Assembly: GCF_020880415.1 (NCBI RefSeq)
Contig: NZ_JAJIUJ010000111.1
Coordinates: 62,001-126,000, forward strand
From: Xanthomonas euvesicatoria pv. euvesicatoria
Lineage (GTDB): Bacteria > Pseudomonadota > Gammaproteobacteria > Xanthomonadales > Xanthomonadaceae
Reading direction: 5' to 3'
DNA: 64,000 bases
The notes below the pieces were generated by a model. The model was not told the origin of the DNA and ran no database searches. It saw only the letters and a list, made by a program, of their open reading frames with translations. The first letter of the stretch is position 1. Each line of letters opens with the position of its first letter. This document shows positions 53,009-61,518 of this stretch, one piece after another. Made by a program: the position numbers and the translations under genes.

Positions 53009-53648
53009 CGTGCAGCTGCAGCTGGCCGGCGAAACCGTGGAATTGCTCGGCGAACGCGCGTTGTATCGGCCGGCACAACGTGCGCTGTTGATCGCCGATC
53101 TGCATCTGGGCAAGGCCGATGTGTTCCGACGTGCCGGCATCGGCTTGCCGGCCGGCGGCACCGCGCACGATCTGGAGCGGCTGGATGCGTTGCTCGATCA
53201 ACGCGATGTCCAGGCGCTATGGATTTTGGGCGACCTTTTGCACGGCCCTGCCCCACGCGCGGCCTGGCACCGACGCTGGAGCGCATGGCGCGAACGGCAT
53301 TGCGCGTTACGCGTGATCGCCATTCGCGGCAATCACGACCGCGCCCTGGCCGGTGCGGAGCTGCACATCGAAGCGGCCGGCGAACAGGTCGAAGATGGCC
53401 CGTTCGTGCTGCGCCACGACCCGTTGCCGCATCCCAGCGGCCACGTGCTGTGCGGGCATCTGCATCCATTGGTCAAGCTACCGGGGCTGTCACGGCGCTG
53501 GCCGGCGTTCTGGTTGCGCGAGCGCGTCACCATCCTGCCGGCGTTCTCGCAGTTCACCGCAGGCATCGTGCCGACGCTGGCCGAAGGCGAGCGCCTGGTT
53601 GCCTGCGTGGAAGGCGATGCGCTGGCACTGCCGATGCGTAGCCAATGA
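52998..53648 (+). CDS. pdeM: PdeM, ligase-associated endonuclease/phosphodiesterase
   Basis: The 216-residue protein has the calcineurin-like metallophosphoesterase motifs: ADLHLGKADVF (about 33-43), LWILGDLLHGP, IAIRGNHDRALA and LCGHLHPLVKL. It is the standard last gene of the Lhr/ligase cluster, annotated as ligase-associated DNA damage response endonuclease PdeM. A two-metal nuclease acting on damaged ends fits the set. It overlaps the helicase by 11 bases. The facing FAD gene's stop lies only 18 bases past its own. Confidence 0.93.
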   Translation: MGDSVQLQLAGETVELLGERALYRPAQRALLIADLHLGKADVFRRAGIGLPAGGTAHDLERLDALLDQRDVQALWILGDLLHGPAPRAAWHRRWSAWRERHCALRVIAIRGNHDRALAGAELHIEAAGEQVEDGPFVLRHDPLPHPSGHVLCGHLHPLVKLPGLSRRWPAFWLRERVTILPAFSQFTAGIVPTLAEGERLVACVEGDALALPMRSQ

Positions 53649-53666
53649 CGCACGCACCGGCCGATG

Positions 53667-54937
53667 CTACGACTGCGCAGCTGCTTCGGCGTTAGCGTCG
53701 GCCAGCCGCGCGACTGGTCGCGCCAAAGCCTCGACGAATTCAGGCGCCAGCGCCAGCTTGCCGAACCAACCATGCTGGGTGCCGCTGAGCACGCGCAGCA
53801 TGTGCCCGCGCCCGCCCGGCACGCGCCCCATCGGGCGTAGCAGCAGGTCGCGGCCATGTGCCCACAGATCGCGTTCGGACTGGAACAGCGGCGTCAGCCA
53901 GCGGCTCCAGCGTGATAGATCGCCACGTGCGCCTTGCGTTCGCGCTGGTAGCGCTGCAAGGCAGCGTCCAGATCGGCGCTGGCGCGCAAGGCATCGCGCA
54001 TCGCCAACGCATCCAGCAGCGCCATGTTCACGCCCTGCCCCAACTGCGGGCTCATCGCATGCGCGGCATCGCCTGCAAGCACGAAACGGCCGCGATGCCA
54101 GCGCGACACCACCGCATCGCGATAGCTCGCGCGCGCCAGAGCACCATGCACCTGCACCGTAGCAAGCCGCGCATGCGCCTCTGGCCACATCTGCGCCACC
54201 TCATCGCGCCAGGCGGCAATGCCGCGCTGTTCCCACGCAACGAAATCGCTGCACGGCAGGCTCCAGAAAAAACTCAGCCGCGGCGTGTCGTCGCCCGGGC
54301 GCGTGCCCACCGGCAACAGGCCGATCATCTTGCGTGCGCCGATATAGCGCTGGCGCAATTCGTCCACAAACGGCCAGTCTTCGCGCGGCAGCAGGCACCA
54401 CAGCGCTCCCCATGGATACACCCGATCCAGCTGCGTTCCCTGTGCCTGCGCACGCAACGTGGAAGCCGAGCCATCGGCGGCGATAATCAGATCGAAGGGG
54501 CCATGCCACTTCCCACGTTGATCCTGCACGCGCACGCCCGCGTGATCGATCGCGGTAATCTGCGTATCCACATGCAGTTGCGCGTGCTGCGGCCAGGCCT
54601 CGCGCAGCAGCGTAAACAACGCGCCGCGCTGCATGCCTACACCCATCAGGCGCGTATCCAGATCGCGGTACTGCATGTCCATCACCGCGCCCCCGCACGG
54701 CGTGTCGCCATACAAGCGGCGCACCGGCGCGCCATGCGCGAGCGCCTGCGGCAGCAAGCCCATGTTCCAGAGCACCTGCAACCCGCTGGGTTGCAGCAGA
54801 AAACCGGCGCCCACCGGCCCGGGTGCAGCTGCGCGCTCGAATACCTCCAGCTGATGCCCATCGGCGCCCAGCAGCACGGCCAATGCCTGCCCCGCGGTTC
54901 CGTAGCCCACCACTGCAATACGTAATGCTCGTTGCAT
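53667..54937 (-). pseudogene. FAD-dependent monooxygenase-type oxidoreductase, frameshifted near the C-terminus
   Basis: From ATG 54937 the frame reads a normal group A flavoprotein monooxygenase: IAVVGYGTAGQALAVLL (GxGxxG), LEVFERA, IIAADGSASTLR, and FVLAGDAAHAMSPQLGQGVNMALLDA, then RYQRERKAHVAIYH and a stop at 53894. The expected C-terminus resumes in another frame from 53909 (WSRWLTPLFQSERDLWAHGRD and on to QHGWFGKLAL), ending at 53667. Restoring one C near 53911-53912 (CACGCTGG to CACCGCTGG, Tyr-His-Arg-Trp) reunites about 423 residues. The catalytic FAD domain is intact, so the shorter product might still fold, but the lost end is normally conserved. The enzyme would hydroxylate or oxidise a small aromatic or quinone-type substrate. 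Confidence 0.85.
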
Positions 54938-54982
54938 CGTCCCTGCTCTGTTTGGCTATTGCTGCCCGCGCACAACCGGCGC

Positions 54983-55012
54983 AAAAAAACCCCGCCGTGG
55001 CGGGGTTTTTCA
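54983..55012 (-). terminator. Intrinsic terminator of cspA
   Basis: A GC-rich stem (CCCCGCC at 54990-54996 with GGCGGGG at 54999-55005) is flanked by seven A residues on one side and six T on the other, so it terminates in either direction. It ends the minus-strand cspA transcript about 20 bases after its stop. Confidence 0.9.
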
Positions 55013-55031
55013 ACCGCACAATCGAGTCAGA

Positions 55032-55238
55032 TTACTCGACCGGCGTGATGTTCGAAGCCTGGGCACCCTTGGGGCCCTGGGTCACGTCATAACTGACGCG
55101 CTGGCCTTCCTGCAGGCTGCGGAAGCCCTTGGAATTGATCGCGGAGAAGTGCGCGAAGACATCGGCGCTGCCGTCCTCCGGTGAGATGAAGCCAAATCCC
55201 TTGGCGTCGTTGAACCACTTGACGGTACCGTTCGGCAT
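55032..55238 (-). CDS. cspA: Cold-shock protein (CspA family)
   Basis: The 68-residue protein is a classic CspA fold: [23 protein letters not shown] contains both RNA-binding motifs (KGFGFI and, further on, DVFAHFSAI), ending [15 protein letters not shown]. It is an RNA chaperone of the cytoplasm; in Xanthomonas such genes are often expressed at all temperatures. The start at 55238 is the family start, seven codons inside the longest frame. It has its own terminator, and 87 bases separate it from the stop of the phosphorylase gene, room for its own promoter and leader. Confidence 0.96.
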   Translation of the reverse strand: MPNGTVKWFNDAKGFGFISPEDGSADVFAHFSAINSKGFRSLQEGQRVSYDVTQGPKGAQASNITPVE

Positions 55239-55325
55239 GGTGATGCGAGACCTTTGCAATAATTAATGGGTGGTGTACGGCGGTGCGTACGCGCCGAGTA
55301 TGCAAAGCTTATGCCCCGATGACAA

Positions 55326-56078
55326 TCACCCGCGTGCAAGTTCGCCAATCAGCTCGGGCAGCCCGGACGACGCCGCATCGACGTTGGCCAAGACTTCGGC
55401 CATGGTGATTTCCAGCGCGTCGCCACAGCCGGCCGCCCAGTTGGCCACGATCGCCAAACACGCATATTCCAGGCCTTTTTCGCGCGCCAGGCCCGCTTCG
55501 GGCATGCCGGTCATGCCCACCAGATCGCAGCCGTCGCGACGCATGCGTGCGATCTCTGCAACCGTTTCCAGTCGTGGTCCCTGCGTTGCGCCGTAGCAGC
55601 CGCCGGCCACCAGCGTGACGCCGGTCACCTTGGCTGCCGCAATGACCTTGCTGCGAAACATCGGCGAATACGGATGGCCGAAATCCACATGCTGTACCTC
55701 GCTGCCGGGCTCTTCGCAGAAGGTGGACACGCGGCCCCAGGTGTAATCGATCAACTGATCCGGGCACGCCAACACGCGCGGGCCAAACTGTTCGGTGATA
55801 CCCCCCACGGTGTTGAGCGCCAGCACGCGCGAGGCGCCGATTTGCTGCAATGCAGCGATGTTTGCGCGGTAATTGACCTTGTGCGGCGGCAGCGAGTGGC
55901 CTTCGCCATGGCGTGCCAGGAAGGCGACGCGATGGCCGAGCAGCATGCCGACGCGGATCGGCCCGGACGGCGCGCCATAGGGCGTTTCGACGTCGTGCGA
56001 CTGCACATCGTCCAGCTGCGCGAGCTTGTAGACACCAGTGCCGCCGATGACGGCCAATGCGATGGAATTTGCGGACAC
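55326..56078 (-). CDS. S-methyl-5'-thioinosine phosphorylase (MTIP)
   Basis: The 250-residue protein belongs to the PNP/MTAP family: ALAVIGGTGVYKLAQL at the start, FLARHGEGHSLPPHKVNYRANIAAL, VLALNTVGGI, LIDYTWGR, HVDFGHPYSP and GMTGMPEAGLAREKGLEYA. The neighbourhood (nagZ, hpt) and length match the P. aeruginosa enzyme PA3004, which phosphorolyses methylthioinosine, the deaminated form of methylthioadenosine. I start at GTG 56078 because AGAGG lies about eight bases upstream and the family begins there. It closes a three-gene salvage operon. Confidence 0.88.
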   Translation of the reverse strand: MSANSIALAVIGGTGVYKLAQLDDVQSHDVETPYGAPSGPIRVGMLLGHRVAFLARHGEGHSLPPHKVNYRANIAALQQIGASRVLALNTVGGITEQFGPRVLACPDQLIDYTWGRVSTFCEEPGSEVQHVDFGHPYSPMFRSKVIAAAKVTGVTLVAGGCYGATQGPRLETVAEIARMRRDGCDLVGMTGMPEAGLAREKGLEYACLAIVANWAAGCGDALEITMAEVLANVDAASSGLPELIGELARG

Positions 56079-56165
56079 AACCGACCTCTGCAGCGAAAGA
56101 CATGATGGGGCGCGCAGGCGTGCGCGCCGATCTGCCCGCAACGATGCGGGCATGGATTTCGAGCG

Positions 56166-56720
56166 TTACTGCTTCATCGCATAGATGGCAGGAATGCCGC
56201 GCAACTGCTCGTTGACGTCCATGCCGAAGCCGAACACGTAACGGTCGGGCACTTCCACGCCCACGTAGTCGGCAGTCACGCCCGGCACGCACCGGTCGTG
56301 CCGCTTGACGGTCAACACCGCCACGCGCACGTCGGTGGCGCCCTGCTCCAGGCACCACTGGCGCACGCCCTGCAGCGTGTAACCCTCGTCGAGAATGTCG
56401 TCGACCAGGATCACGCGGCGGCCGAACAATGCGGTGGCCGGGCGGTGCTTCCACACCAGTTCGCCGCCGGTGGTTTCGCCGCGGTAACGGGTGGCATGCA
56501 GGTAATCGAACTGCAGGTCCTGGCCACGTGCGCCCAGCTCCAGCGCCAGCTGGCCGGAGAACGGCAGCGCACCGTGCATGATGGTGAGGTACACCGGCAC
56601 TTCGCCGGCGTAGTCGCGTGCGATCGCATCGGCGATGGTGGCAACGGCGGCATCGATGGCGGGACGGTCGACCAGCAGATCGGCTTGGGCCAGGGCCTGG
56701 GAAATGGTGAGCGTGGACAT
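56166..56720 (-). CDS. hpt: Hypoxanthine-guanine phosphoribosyltransferase
   Basis: The 184-residue protein has the PRPP loop VILVDDILDEGYTL (about 103-116), the family strands VYLTIMHGALPFSGQLAL and FDYLHATRYRGET, and the purine-contact DYVGVEVPDRYVFGFGMD. It converts hypoxanthine and guanine with PRPP into IMP and GMP. Hypoxanthine is exactly the base released by the methylthioinosine phosphorylase encoded next, so the two act in series. Its ATG overlaps the nagZ stop (TGATG), so nagZ, hpt and the phosphorylase form an operon. Confidence 0.94.
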   Translation of the reverse strand: MSTLTISQALAQADLLVDRPAIDAAVATIADAIARDYAGEVPVYLTIMHGALPFSGQLALELGARGQDLQFDYLHATRYRGETTGGELVWKHRPATALFGRRVILVDDILDEGYTLQGVRQWCLEQGATDVRVAVLTVKRHDRCVPGVTADYVGVEVPDRYVFGFGMDVNEQLRGIPAIYAMKQ

Positions 56721-57724
56721 CAGGCAGTTGTTCCGAAATGGGCAGAAGGAGGAGTGGTAAATGAGGCGTCGGTGCCGGCGAGCAGGCCATCCCAGCCTAG
56801 TGCGCCGCGGCCGATCAGGCCGATCAATGCAGCGGTATTGAGGCTGCGGCCCTGCACGGCCTGCAGCGATTCGGCGACCAGCTCCGGATGGCACACCAGC
56901 ACCACGTCGCAGCCGGCATCCAGATGCGCATGCACCCGGCCCGCCACACCGCCGGCACTGAACGAGGCAGCCATGCCGATGTCGTCGGAAAAGACCACGC
57001 CGCAGAAGCCCATCTGGCCGCGCAGGATCTGCTCGATCCAGCGCTGCGAATAGCCGGCCGGCTCCGGCGCGACCTGCGGGTAGACCACGTGCGCCATCAT
57101 CACGGCGTCGGCGCCGGCCTCGATCCCCGCCACGAACGGCACCAGGTCTTCGGCCTGCAGCACCTCCAGCGGCCGCGGGTCGCTGGCGTGGTCGACATGG
57201 GTGTCTTCCAGCACGGTGCCGTGGCCGGGAAAATGCTTGAGCGTGGCGGCCATGCCGGCGCCGTGCAGCGCCTGCACATAAGCACGCGTGAAGGTGGCCA
57301 CGATCTGCGGGTCGTCGCTGAAGGCGCGATCGCCGATGGCGCGGTTGCCGCGCCCCAGGTCCACCACCGGGGCAAAGCTCAGGTCCACGCCGCTGGCGCG
57401 GACCTCGCTGGCCATCAACTGCGCATGCGCGCGCGCGGCGGCCAGTGCAGACTCCGGGTCATGCGCGTACTGCGCACCGAAGCTTTGCAGCGGCGCCAGC
57501 GCGCTGAATCCTTCGCGAAACCGCTGCACGCGCCCGCCTTCCTGGTCCACGCAGACCAGCACCGGGCGTGGCGCGGCGGCGCGAATGGCAGCCGACAGCT
57601 CGGCCACCTGGGTGCGCGAGGCGAAGTTGCGCTTGAACAGCACCACGCCGGCAACCGCATCGTGCTGCAGCCAATCGCGTTCCTGCGCGCTGAGTTCGGT
57701 ACCGGCAACGCCGATCAGAAGCAT
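56720..57724 (-). CDS. nagZ: Beta-N-acetylhexosaminidase NagZ
   Basis: The 334-residue GH3 enzyme opens MLLIGVAGTELSAQE and has CVDQEGGRVQRF, DLSFAPVVDLGRG, the catalytic-loop motif TLKHFPGHGTVLEDTH, MMAHVVYPQ and VVFSDDIGM (nucleophile Asp). NagZ removes GlcNAc from anhydromuropeptides in the cytoplasm during peptidoglycan recycling and can thereby influence beta-lactamase induction. Start at 57724 follows the family; a longer frame upstream is not conserved-looking. It leads the hpt/phosphorylase operon, overlapping hpt. Confidence 0.95.
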   Translation of the reverse strand: MLLIGVAGTELSAQERDWLQHDAVAGVVLFKRNFASRTQVAELSAAIRAAAPRPVLVCVDQEGGRVQRFREGFSALAPLQSFGAQYAHDPESALAAARAHAQLMASEVRASGVDLSFAPVVDLGRGNRAIGDRAFSDDPQIVATFTRAYVQALHGAGMAATLKHFPGHGTVLEDTHVDHASDPRPLEVLQAEDLVPFVAGIEAGADAVMMAHVVYPQVAPEPAGYSQRWIEQILRGQMGFCGVVFSDDIGMAASFSAGGVAGRVHAHLDAGCDVVLVCHPELVAESLQAVQGRSLNTAALIGLIGRGALGWDGLLAGTDASFTTPPSAHFGTTA

Positions 57725-57839
57725 GTTGGGGACTCCCGGGCCAGGCGCCACGGTGGCGCAGCGCGGCATTGTCGCAGATGCGCGTGGCAGCGTCAGATCG
57801 CGCATTCAGGTGCGTGCCCTGCGGGCGCGGCGGGCAGGC

Positions 57840-59417
57840 TTACAGCACCTCGAGGTGGGCGCGCCAATGCGCGGCCTGGGCCTGCACCTGTGCCAGCACT
57901 TCGGGGGCCATACCGTCGAGCTGGCGGTACGGCAGCGCCAGGCGTTCGTTGGCGCCCAACAGCAGGCGCTGGCGCTGCAGAAAGTCCCAGTACAACGCGT
58001 TGTACGGGCAGGCGTTCGGCCCGACCCGCAACTTGCGCTGATACCGGCAACCACCGCAGTAATCGCTCATGCGATCGATATAGGCCGCACCGCTGATATA
58101 CGGCTTGCTGCCGAGCAGGCCGCCATCGGCGAACTGGCTCATGCCCACCGTATTGGGCAGCTCCACCCACTCGAAGGCGTCGATATACACGCCCAGGTAC
58201 CAGCGATGCAGCGCCTGCGGGTCCAGCCCCGCCAGCAGCGCAAAATTACCGATCACCATCAGCCGCTGGATGTGATGCGCATGCGCATTGGCCAACGAAT
58301 TGCCGATCGCATCTGCCAGGCAGCGCATGCCGATCTGCCCGTCCCAGAACCAGTGTGGCAGCGCTGCATGCTGATCGAGATGATTCGAGTCCGCATAGCC
58401 GGGCATCTGCGACCAATACACACCGCGCACGTACTCGCGCCAGCCCAGAATCTGCCGGATGAAGCCTTCCACCGCCGCCAACGGCGCATGCCCTTGCCGC
58501 CATGCCGCTTCGGCGCGCGCGATCACTTCGCGCGGGTGCAGCATCTTGACGTTGAGCGCGAACGAAAGCAGCGAATGGAACAGGCGCGGGCTACGCGTGC
58601 TCATCGCATCTTCGTAGCGGCCGAAATTGGGCAATGCATGCGCGATGAAAGCGTCCAGATGCTGCAAGGCTTCGTCGCGATCCAGCGGCCATGGCAGGGC
58701 GTGCGCATTCGGTGCGCCAAAACTGCGCACCCCGGCGGCTTCGATCGTGCGCCACAGCGCGCTGTGGTCGTGGGTCGTGCGCCAATCCTGTGGGGCAGGC
58801 GGGTCGCCCGGCCACGGCGCACGGTTGTCGTGATCGAAGTTCCAGCGCCCGCCTTCCGGCTCGCCCGCGGCATCGAGCAGGATGCCATGCTGGCGCCGCA
58901 TGCGCCGATAAAACACTTCCATGCGCCACGGGCTGCCGGCGCGAAAACAGCCGGCGACTTCACTGCGTGCGGTCAAAAAATGTTCGCTGCCGAGCATGCG
59001 CGTGGCAAAGGGCTGCGCGGCGCTCCAGTGCTGTAGTGCTTCGTCCAGCCGCCATTCGTCTGGGGCCTGGTACTCCAGATGGCCGGCGCGGTAATGCGCC
59101 ATCAACGCCTCGAGGTTGTGCGGGATCGACTGCCGGTTGCTGGCATTGTCGATGGTCACATAGCGCACCCGATGCCCGGCACGCCGCAGGCCCGCAGCGA
59201 ACGCGCGCATGGCCGCGAAGATCGCCAGGACCTTCTGCGCGTGATGCAGCACGTAGTCGGTTTCCTGCCGCACTTCCATCAATACATAGACCACGCCTGC
59301 ATCGCGCGTCGCGAACCAGCTGTGGTGCGGATCGAGCTGGTCGCCCAGAACCAAACGCAGCGTATGGGCCGGCGTTTGTGGGGTGGTTTGCGCGACAAGT
59401 GCGCTGGAATCATGCAT
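57840..59417 (-). CDS. Iron-sulfur bacterial photolyase/cryptochrome (FeS-BCP, PhrB-like)
   Basis: The 525-residue protein opens LRLVLGDQLDPHHSWF, typical of the photolyase-related FeS-BCP group rather than class I CPD photolyases. It has the four cluster cysteines C366, C454, C457 and C470 (GMRC, DYCGGC, NACPYN), with the 88-3-13 spacing of the [4Fe-4S] site in Agrobacterium PhrB, a (6-4) photolyase. FAD-binding features include GWREYVRGVYW and WVELPNTVGMSQFADGG. It should use light to repair (6-4) photoproducts, or act as a light sensor. The next genes downstream of its promoter side encode an FAD amine-oxidase-like protein and FrnE on the same strand. Confidence 0.93.
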   Translation of the reverse strand: MHDSSALVAQTTPQTPAHTLRLVLGDQLDPHHSWFATRDAGVVYVLMEVRQETDYVLHHAQKVLAIFAAMRAFAAGLRRAGHRVRYVTIDNASNRQSIPHNLEALMAHYRAGHLEYQAPDEWRLDEALQHWSAAQPFATRMLGSEHFLTARSEVAGCFRAGSPWRMEVFYRRMRRQHGILLDAAGEPEGGRWNFDHDNRAPWPGDPPAPQDWRTTHDHSALWRTIEAAGVRSFGAPNAHALPWPLDRDEALQHLDAFIAHALPNFGRYEDAMSTRSPRLFHSLLSFALNVKMLHPREVIARAEAAWRQGHAPLAAVEGFIRQILGWREYVRGVYWSQMPGYADSNHLDQHAALPHWFWDGQIGMRCLADAIGNSLANAHAHHIQRLMVIGNFALLAGLDPQALHRWYLGVYIDAFEWVELPNTVGMSQFADGGLLGSKPYISGAAYIDRMSDYCGGCRYQRKLRVGPNACPYNALYWDFLQRQRLLLGANERLALPYRQLDGMAPEVLAQVQAQAAHWRAHLEVL

Positions 59418-59597
59418 CAAAGTGACGCCCGATGATGCGGGGCGCATGGGCGCGTCCGTGCCGACGCGGCGCATGGGCATGCCTTGGACCCGAAAAAAAC
59501 ACTCGAATCACCGGCAACGCATGCACCAACGACTGCCATGACCGCGGTATGGACTTGCATCGCACTGCCCTTTAGTTCTGCGCTGCCTGGCACAGCG

Positions 59598-60569
59598 TCA
59601 GTGGCCAGCGCTGTACAGCACATCGCCGGCAGACACGCGCCGGGCCAATGCCATTGCGCTCTGCCATGCGCCCTCCACCTTGCCGCCGGCCAGCCAGTCG
59701 CCGCACATGCCCAAGCCCAGCTGCGCATCCCAGACGCAGCCAAGCTGCAATGCCGGGTCGCTACTGGCAACCTTCCAAAAAAAAGCATCGCAGGACTGCG
59801 GCACTGGCAACCCGAGCGCTGCAAGCTCCGGCACCAGGCTGGCGCTGACGTGCCCAGGCATGGCATCGCAGTGCGCCTGGCTCCACTCGGCCGTTGCATG
59901 CGCCAGCCAGTTCTCCGCACCCGCACGCGCAGGCTTGCTGGAGTTGCGCGCCACCCAGCGTAACGCGCCGGCATTGACGAACAGCGCGTCGTAGCCCGGA
60001 TCGATGGGCGCATCGAAGTGCGCCATCACCGCCAACGCAGGCGCAGCCTGCGCGAGTAACCCAGCCGCACTCGGCGCCGGGACGGCCAGCAACACCGTAT
60101 CGAACAGATGCTCTGCAGCATCTTGCGACACCGACAGGCGCCATCCCTGCCGGCTGCGCTGCAGCGCGCGCACCTCGGCACTCAAACGCACATCCAGCTG
60201 CGCGGCAAGCGTACGCGCCGGCGCGGTCATCTCGGACACACCCACGTAGCGCATCAGCGCGCTCTGGGATCGGCGCAACTGCGTGCCGTCCCAGCTTGCG
60301 ATACGCGCCTGCCAGGGCGCGGCAATACCGGCATCGATCCAGGCATCCACGACCGCTGCAAATGCAGGATCGCGCGCGGTGAAATACTGCGCTCCGTGAT
60401 CGCATTGCCACTGCTCGGCGCTGTAGTGGCGCATGCGGCCGCCCGGGGTCTGCGCCTGATCGAACACCGTCACTGCATGGCCTTCCATCTGCAGTTGCTG
60501 CGCGCAGGCCAACCCGGCCAGCCCGGCGCCGATCACGGCGATCGTCTGCGCGCGGTCGGGCAGTGTCAT
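59598..60569 (-). CDS. FAD-dependent amine-oxidase-like protein (renalase-type)
   Basis: The 323-residue protein has the GxGxxG motif in IAVIGAGLAGLACAQQL, the ribose acid FDQAQTPGGRMRHY, DHGAQYFTARDP, a substrate-loop region (VAVPAPSAAGLL) and a C-terminal FAD motif LGMCGDWLAGGKVEGAW. It matches the NAD(P)/FAD-dependent renalase-like family often found beside photolyase genes in this group. The substrate is unknown. ATG at 60569 is preferred; one eight codons upstream is possible. It is 180 bases from the photolyase start and 40 from FrnE on the same strand. Confidence 0.88.
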   Translation of the reverse strand: MTLPDRAQTIAVIGAGLAGLACAQQLQMEGHAVTVFDQAQTPGGRMRHYSAEQWQCDHGAQYFTARDPAFAAVVDAWIDAGIAAPWQARIASWDGTQLRRSQSALMRYVGVSEMTAPARTLAAQLDVRLSAEVRALQRSRQGWRLSVSQDAAEHLFDTVLLAVPAPSAAGLLAQAAPALAVMAHFDAPIDPGYDALFVNAGALRWVARNSSKPARAGAENWLAHATAEWSQAHCDAMPGHVSASLVPELAALGLPVPQSCDAFFWKVASSDPALQLGCVWDAQLGLGMCGDWLAGGKVEGAWQSAMALARRVSAGDVLYSAGH

Positions 60570-60609
60570 GCCATCGCGCACGTGCCGGTGCATGCGGCAG
60601 GCATGCGGG

Positions 60610-61293
60610 TCACACCACGCAGCCGTCAGGCCCGCAGGCATCGGGCCCGCCGACGGGCGTCGATTCGGCCGCCAACTGCAGCAGCGCCTGCGCAAAACTT
60701 TCCGGCGGTTGCGCGCCCTGGATCAGCGCACGGCCGTCGATCACGAAACTAGGCACTGCACGGATGCCCAACGCGGCGGCCTGCGCTAGCTGCGCTTGCA
60801 CCTCGACGGTGCCTTCGTCCGATTCCAGCATCGCCTGCACACGCGCCGCCGTAAGGCCACCGGCCTCACCGGCACGCACCAGCGTGTCGAACGCGCCCAC
60901 GTTTTGGCCTTCGGCAAAATGCGCATGGAACAGCGCTTCCATGACCGCATCCACATCGCCCTCGTGGCTGGCCAGCCAGATCAAACGATGCGCACGCAGG
61001 GTGCTGACCTGCACCTGCCCACGGCCGAAATCCAGCGGCAAGCCTTCCGCCTGCGCGGTGGCCTGGGTCTGCGCCAGGATCTGTTCGACGCGTGCCGTAC
61101 CGCCGAACTTCGACGCCAGGGCCGCGCGCAATGGCGTGGGCTCCAGGCCGGCATCCGGATCAAGCTGGAACGCGTGGTAATGAATGTCCAAGGCCGGCGC
61201 CTGCGCGCCAAGTGCCGCAAGGGCGGCCTGGAAACGGCGTTTGCCGATCCAGCACCAGGGGCACACTACGTCGGACCAGATGTCGATGCGCAT
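60610..61293 (-). CDS. DsbA-family oxidoreductase, FrnE-like
   Basis: The 227-residue protein is a thioredoxin-fold DsbA relative: the CxxC active site in DVVCPWCWIGKRRF (about residues 10-20), an all-helical insert, and cis-proline AVPSFVIDGRALIQGAQ near 180. FrnE-type proteins (named for a frenolicin gene) act as cytosolic disulfide isomerases and protect against oxidative stress in Deinococcus. A Gly/Pro/Cys-rich tail (GGPDACGPDGCVV) is extra. There is no signal peptide. The start is fixed by the family; the upstream stretch contains a GGGATT-type repeat. Confidence 0.9.
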   Translation of the reverse strand: MRIDIWSDVVCPWCWIGKRRFQAALAALGAQAPALDIHYHAFQLDPDAGLEPTPLRAALASKFGGTARVEQILAQTQATAQAEGLPLDFGRGQVQVSTLRAHRLIWLASHEGDVDAVMEALFHAHFAEGQNVGAFDTLVRAGEAGGLTAARVQAMLESDEGTVEVQAQLAQAAALGIRAVPSFVIDGRALIQGAQPPESFAQALLQLAAESTPVGGPDACGPDGCVV

Positions 61294-61298
61294 GAGCT

Positions 61299-61330
61299 GG
61301 GATTCGTTTGTGGGATGGGATTGGGATTTG
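61299..61330. repeat. GGGATT-type short repeat before frnE
   Basis: The run GGGATTCG, TGGGATGGGATTGGGATTTG lies just upstream of the FrnE-like gene start, another member of the dispersed family noted around metG. The rest of the 225-base gap up to the CYTH gene holds no coding frame. Confidence 0.55.
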
Positions 61331-61518
61331 CAGAGCATAGACGGGATTCTGCAATCGCAAAGCGTTCGCCAGTGCCGAAACCGGGGAGCGATGATCAAGC
61401 GTTGCAAGGCGGCCTGGCGCCGCGCACTCATCTGTTCTACGCATCAGCGATCCACCTCACGCATCAGGCCTCCAAGGCACCGGGCTGCGTGTCCGCCTTT
61501 GCGAGTCCAGATCCCGCA

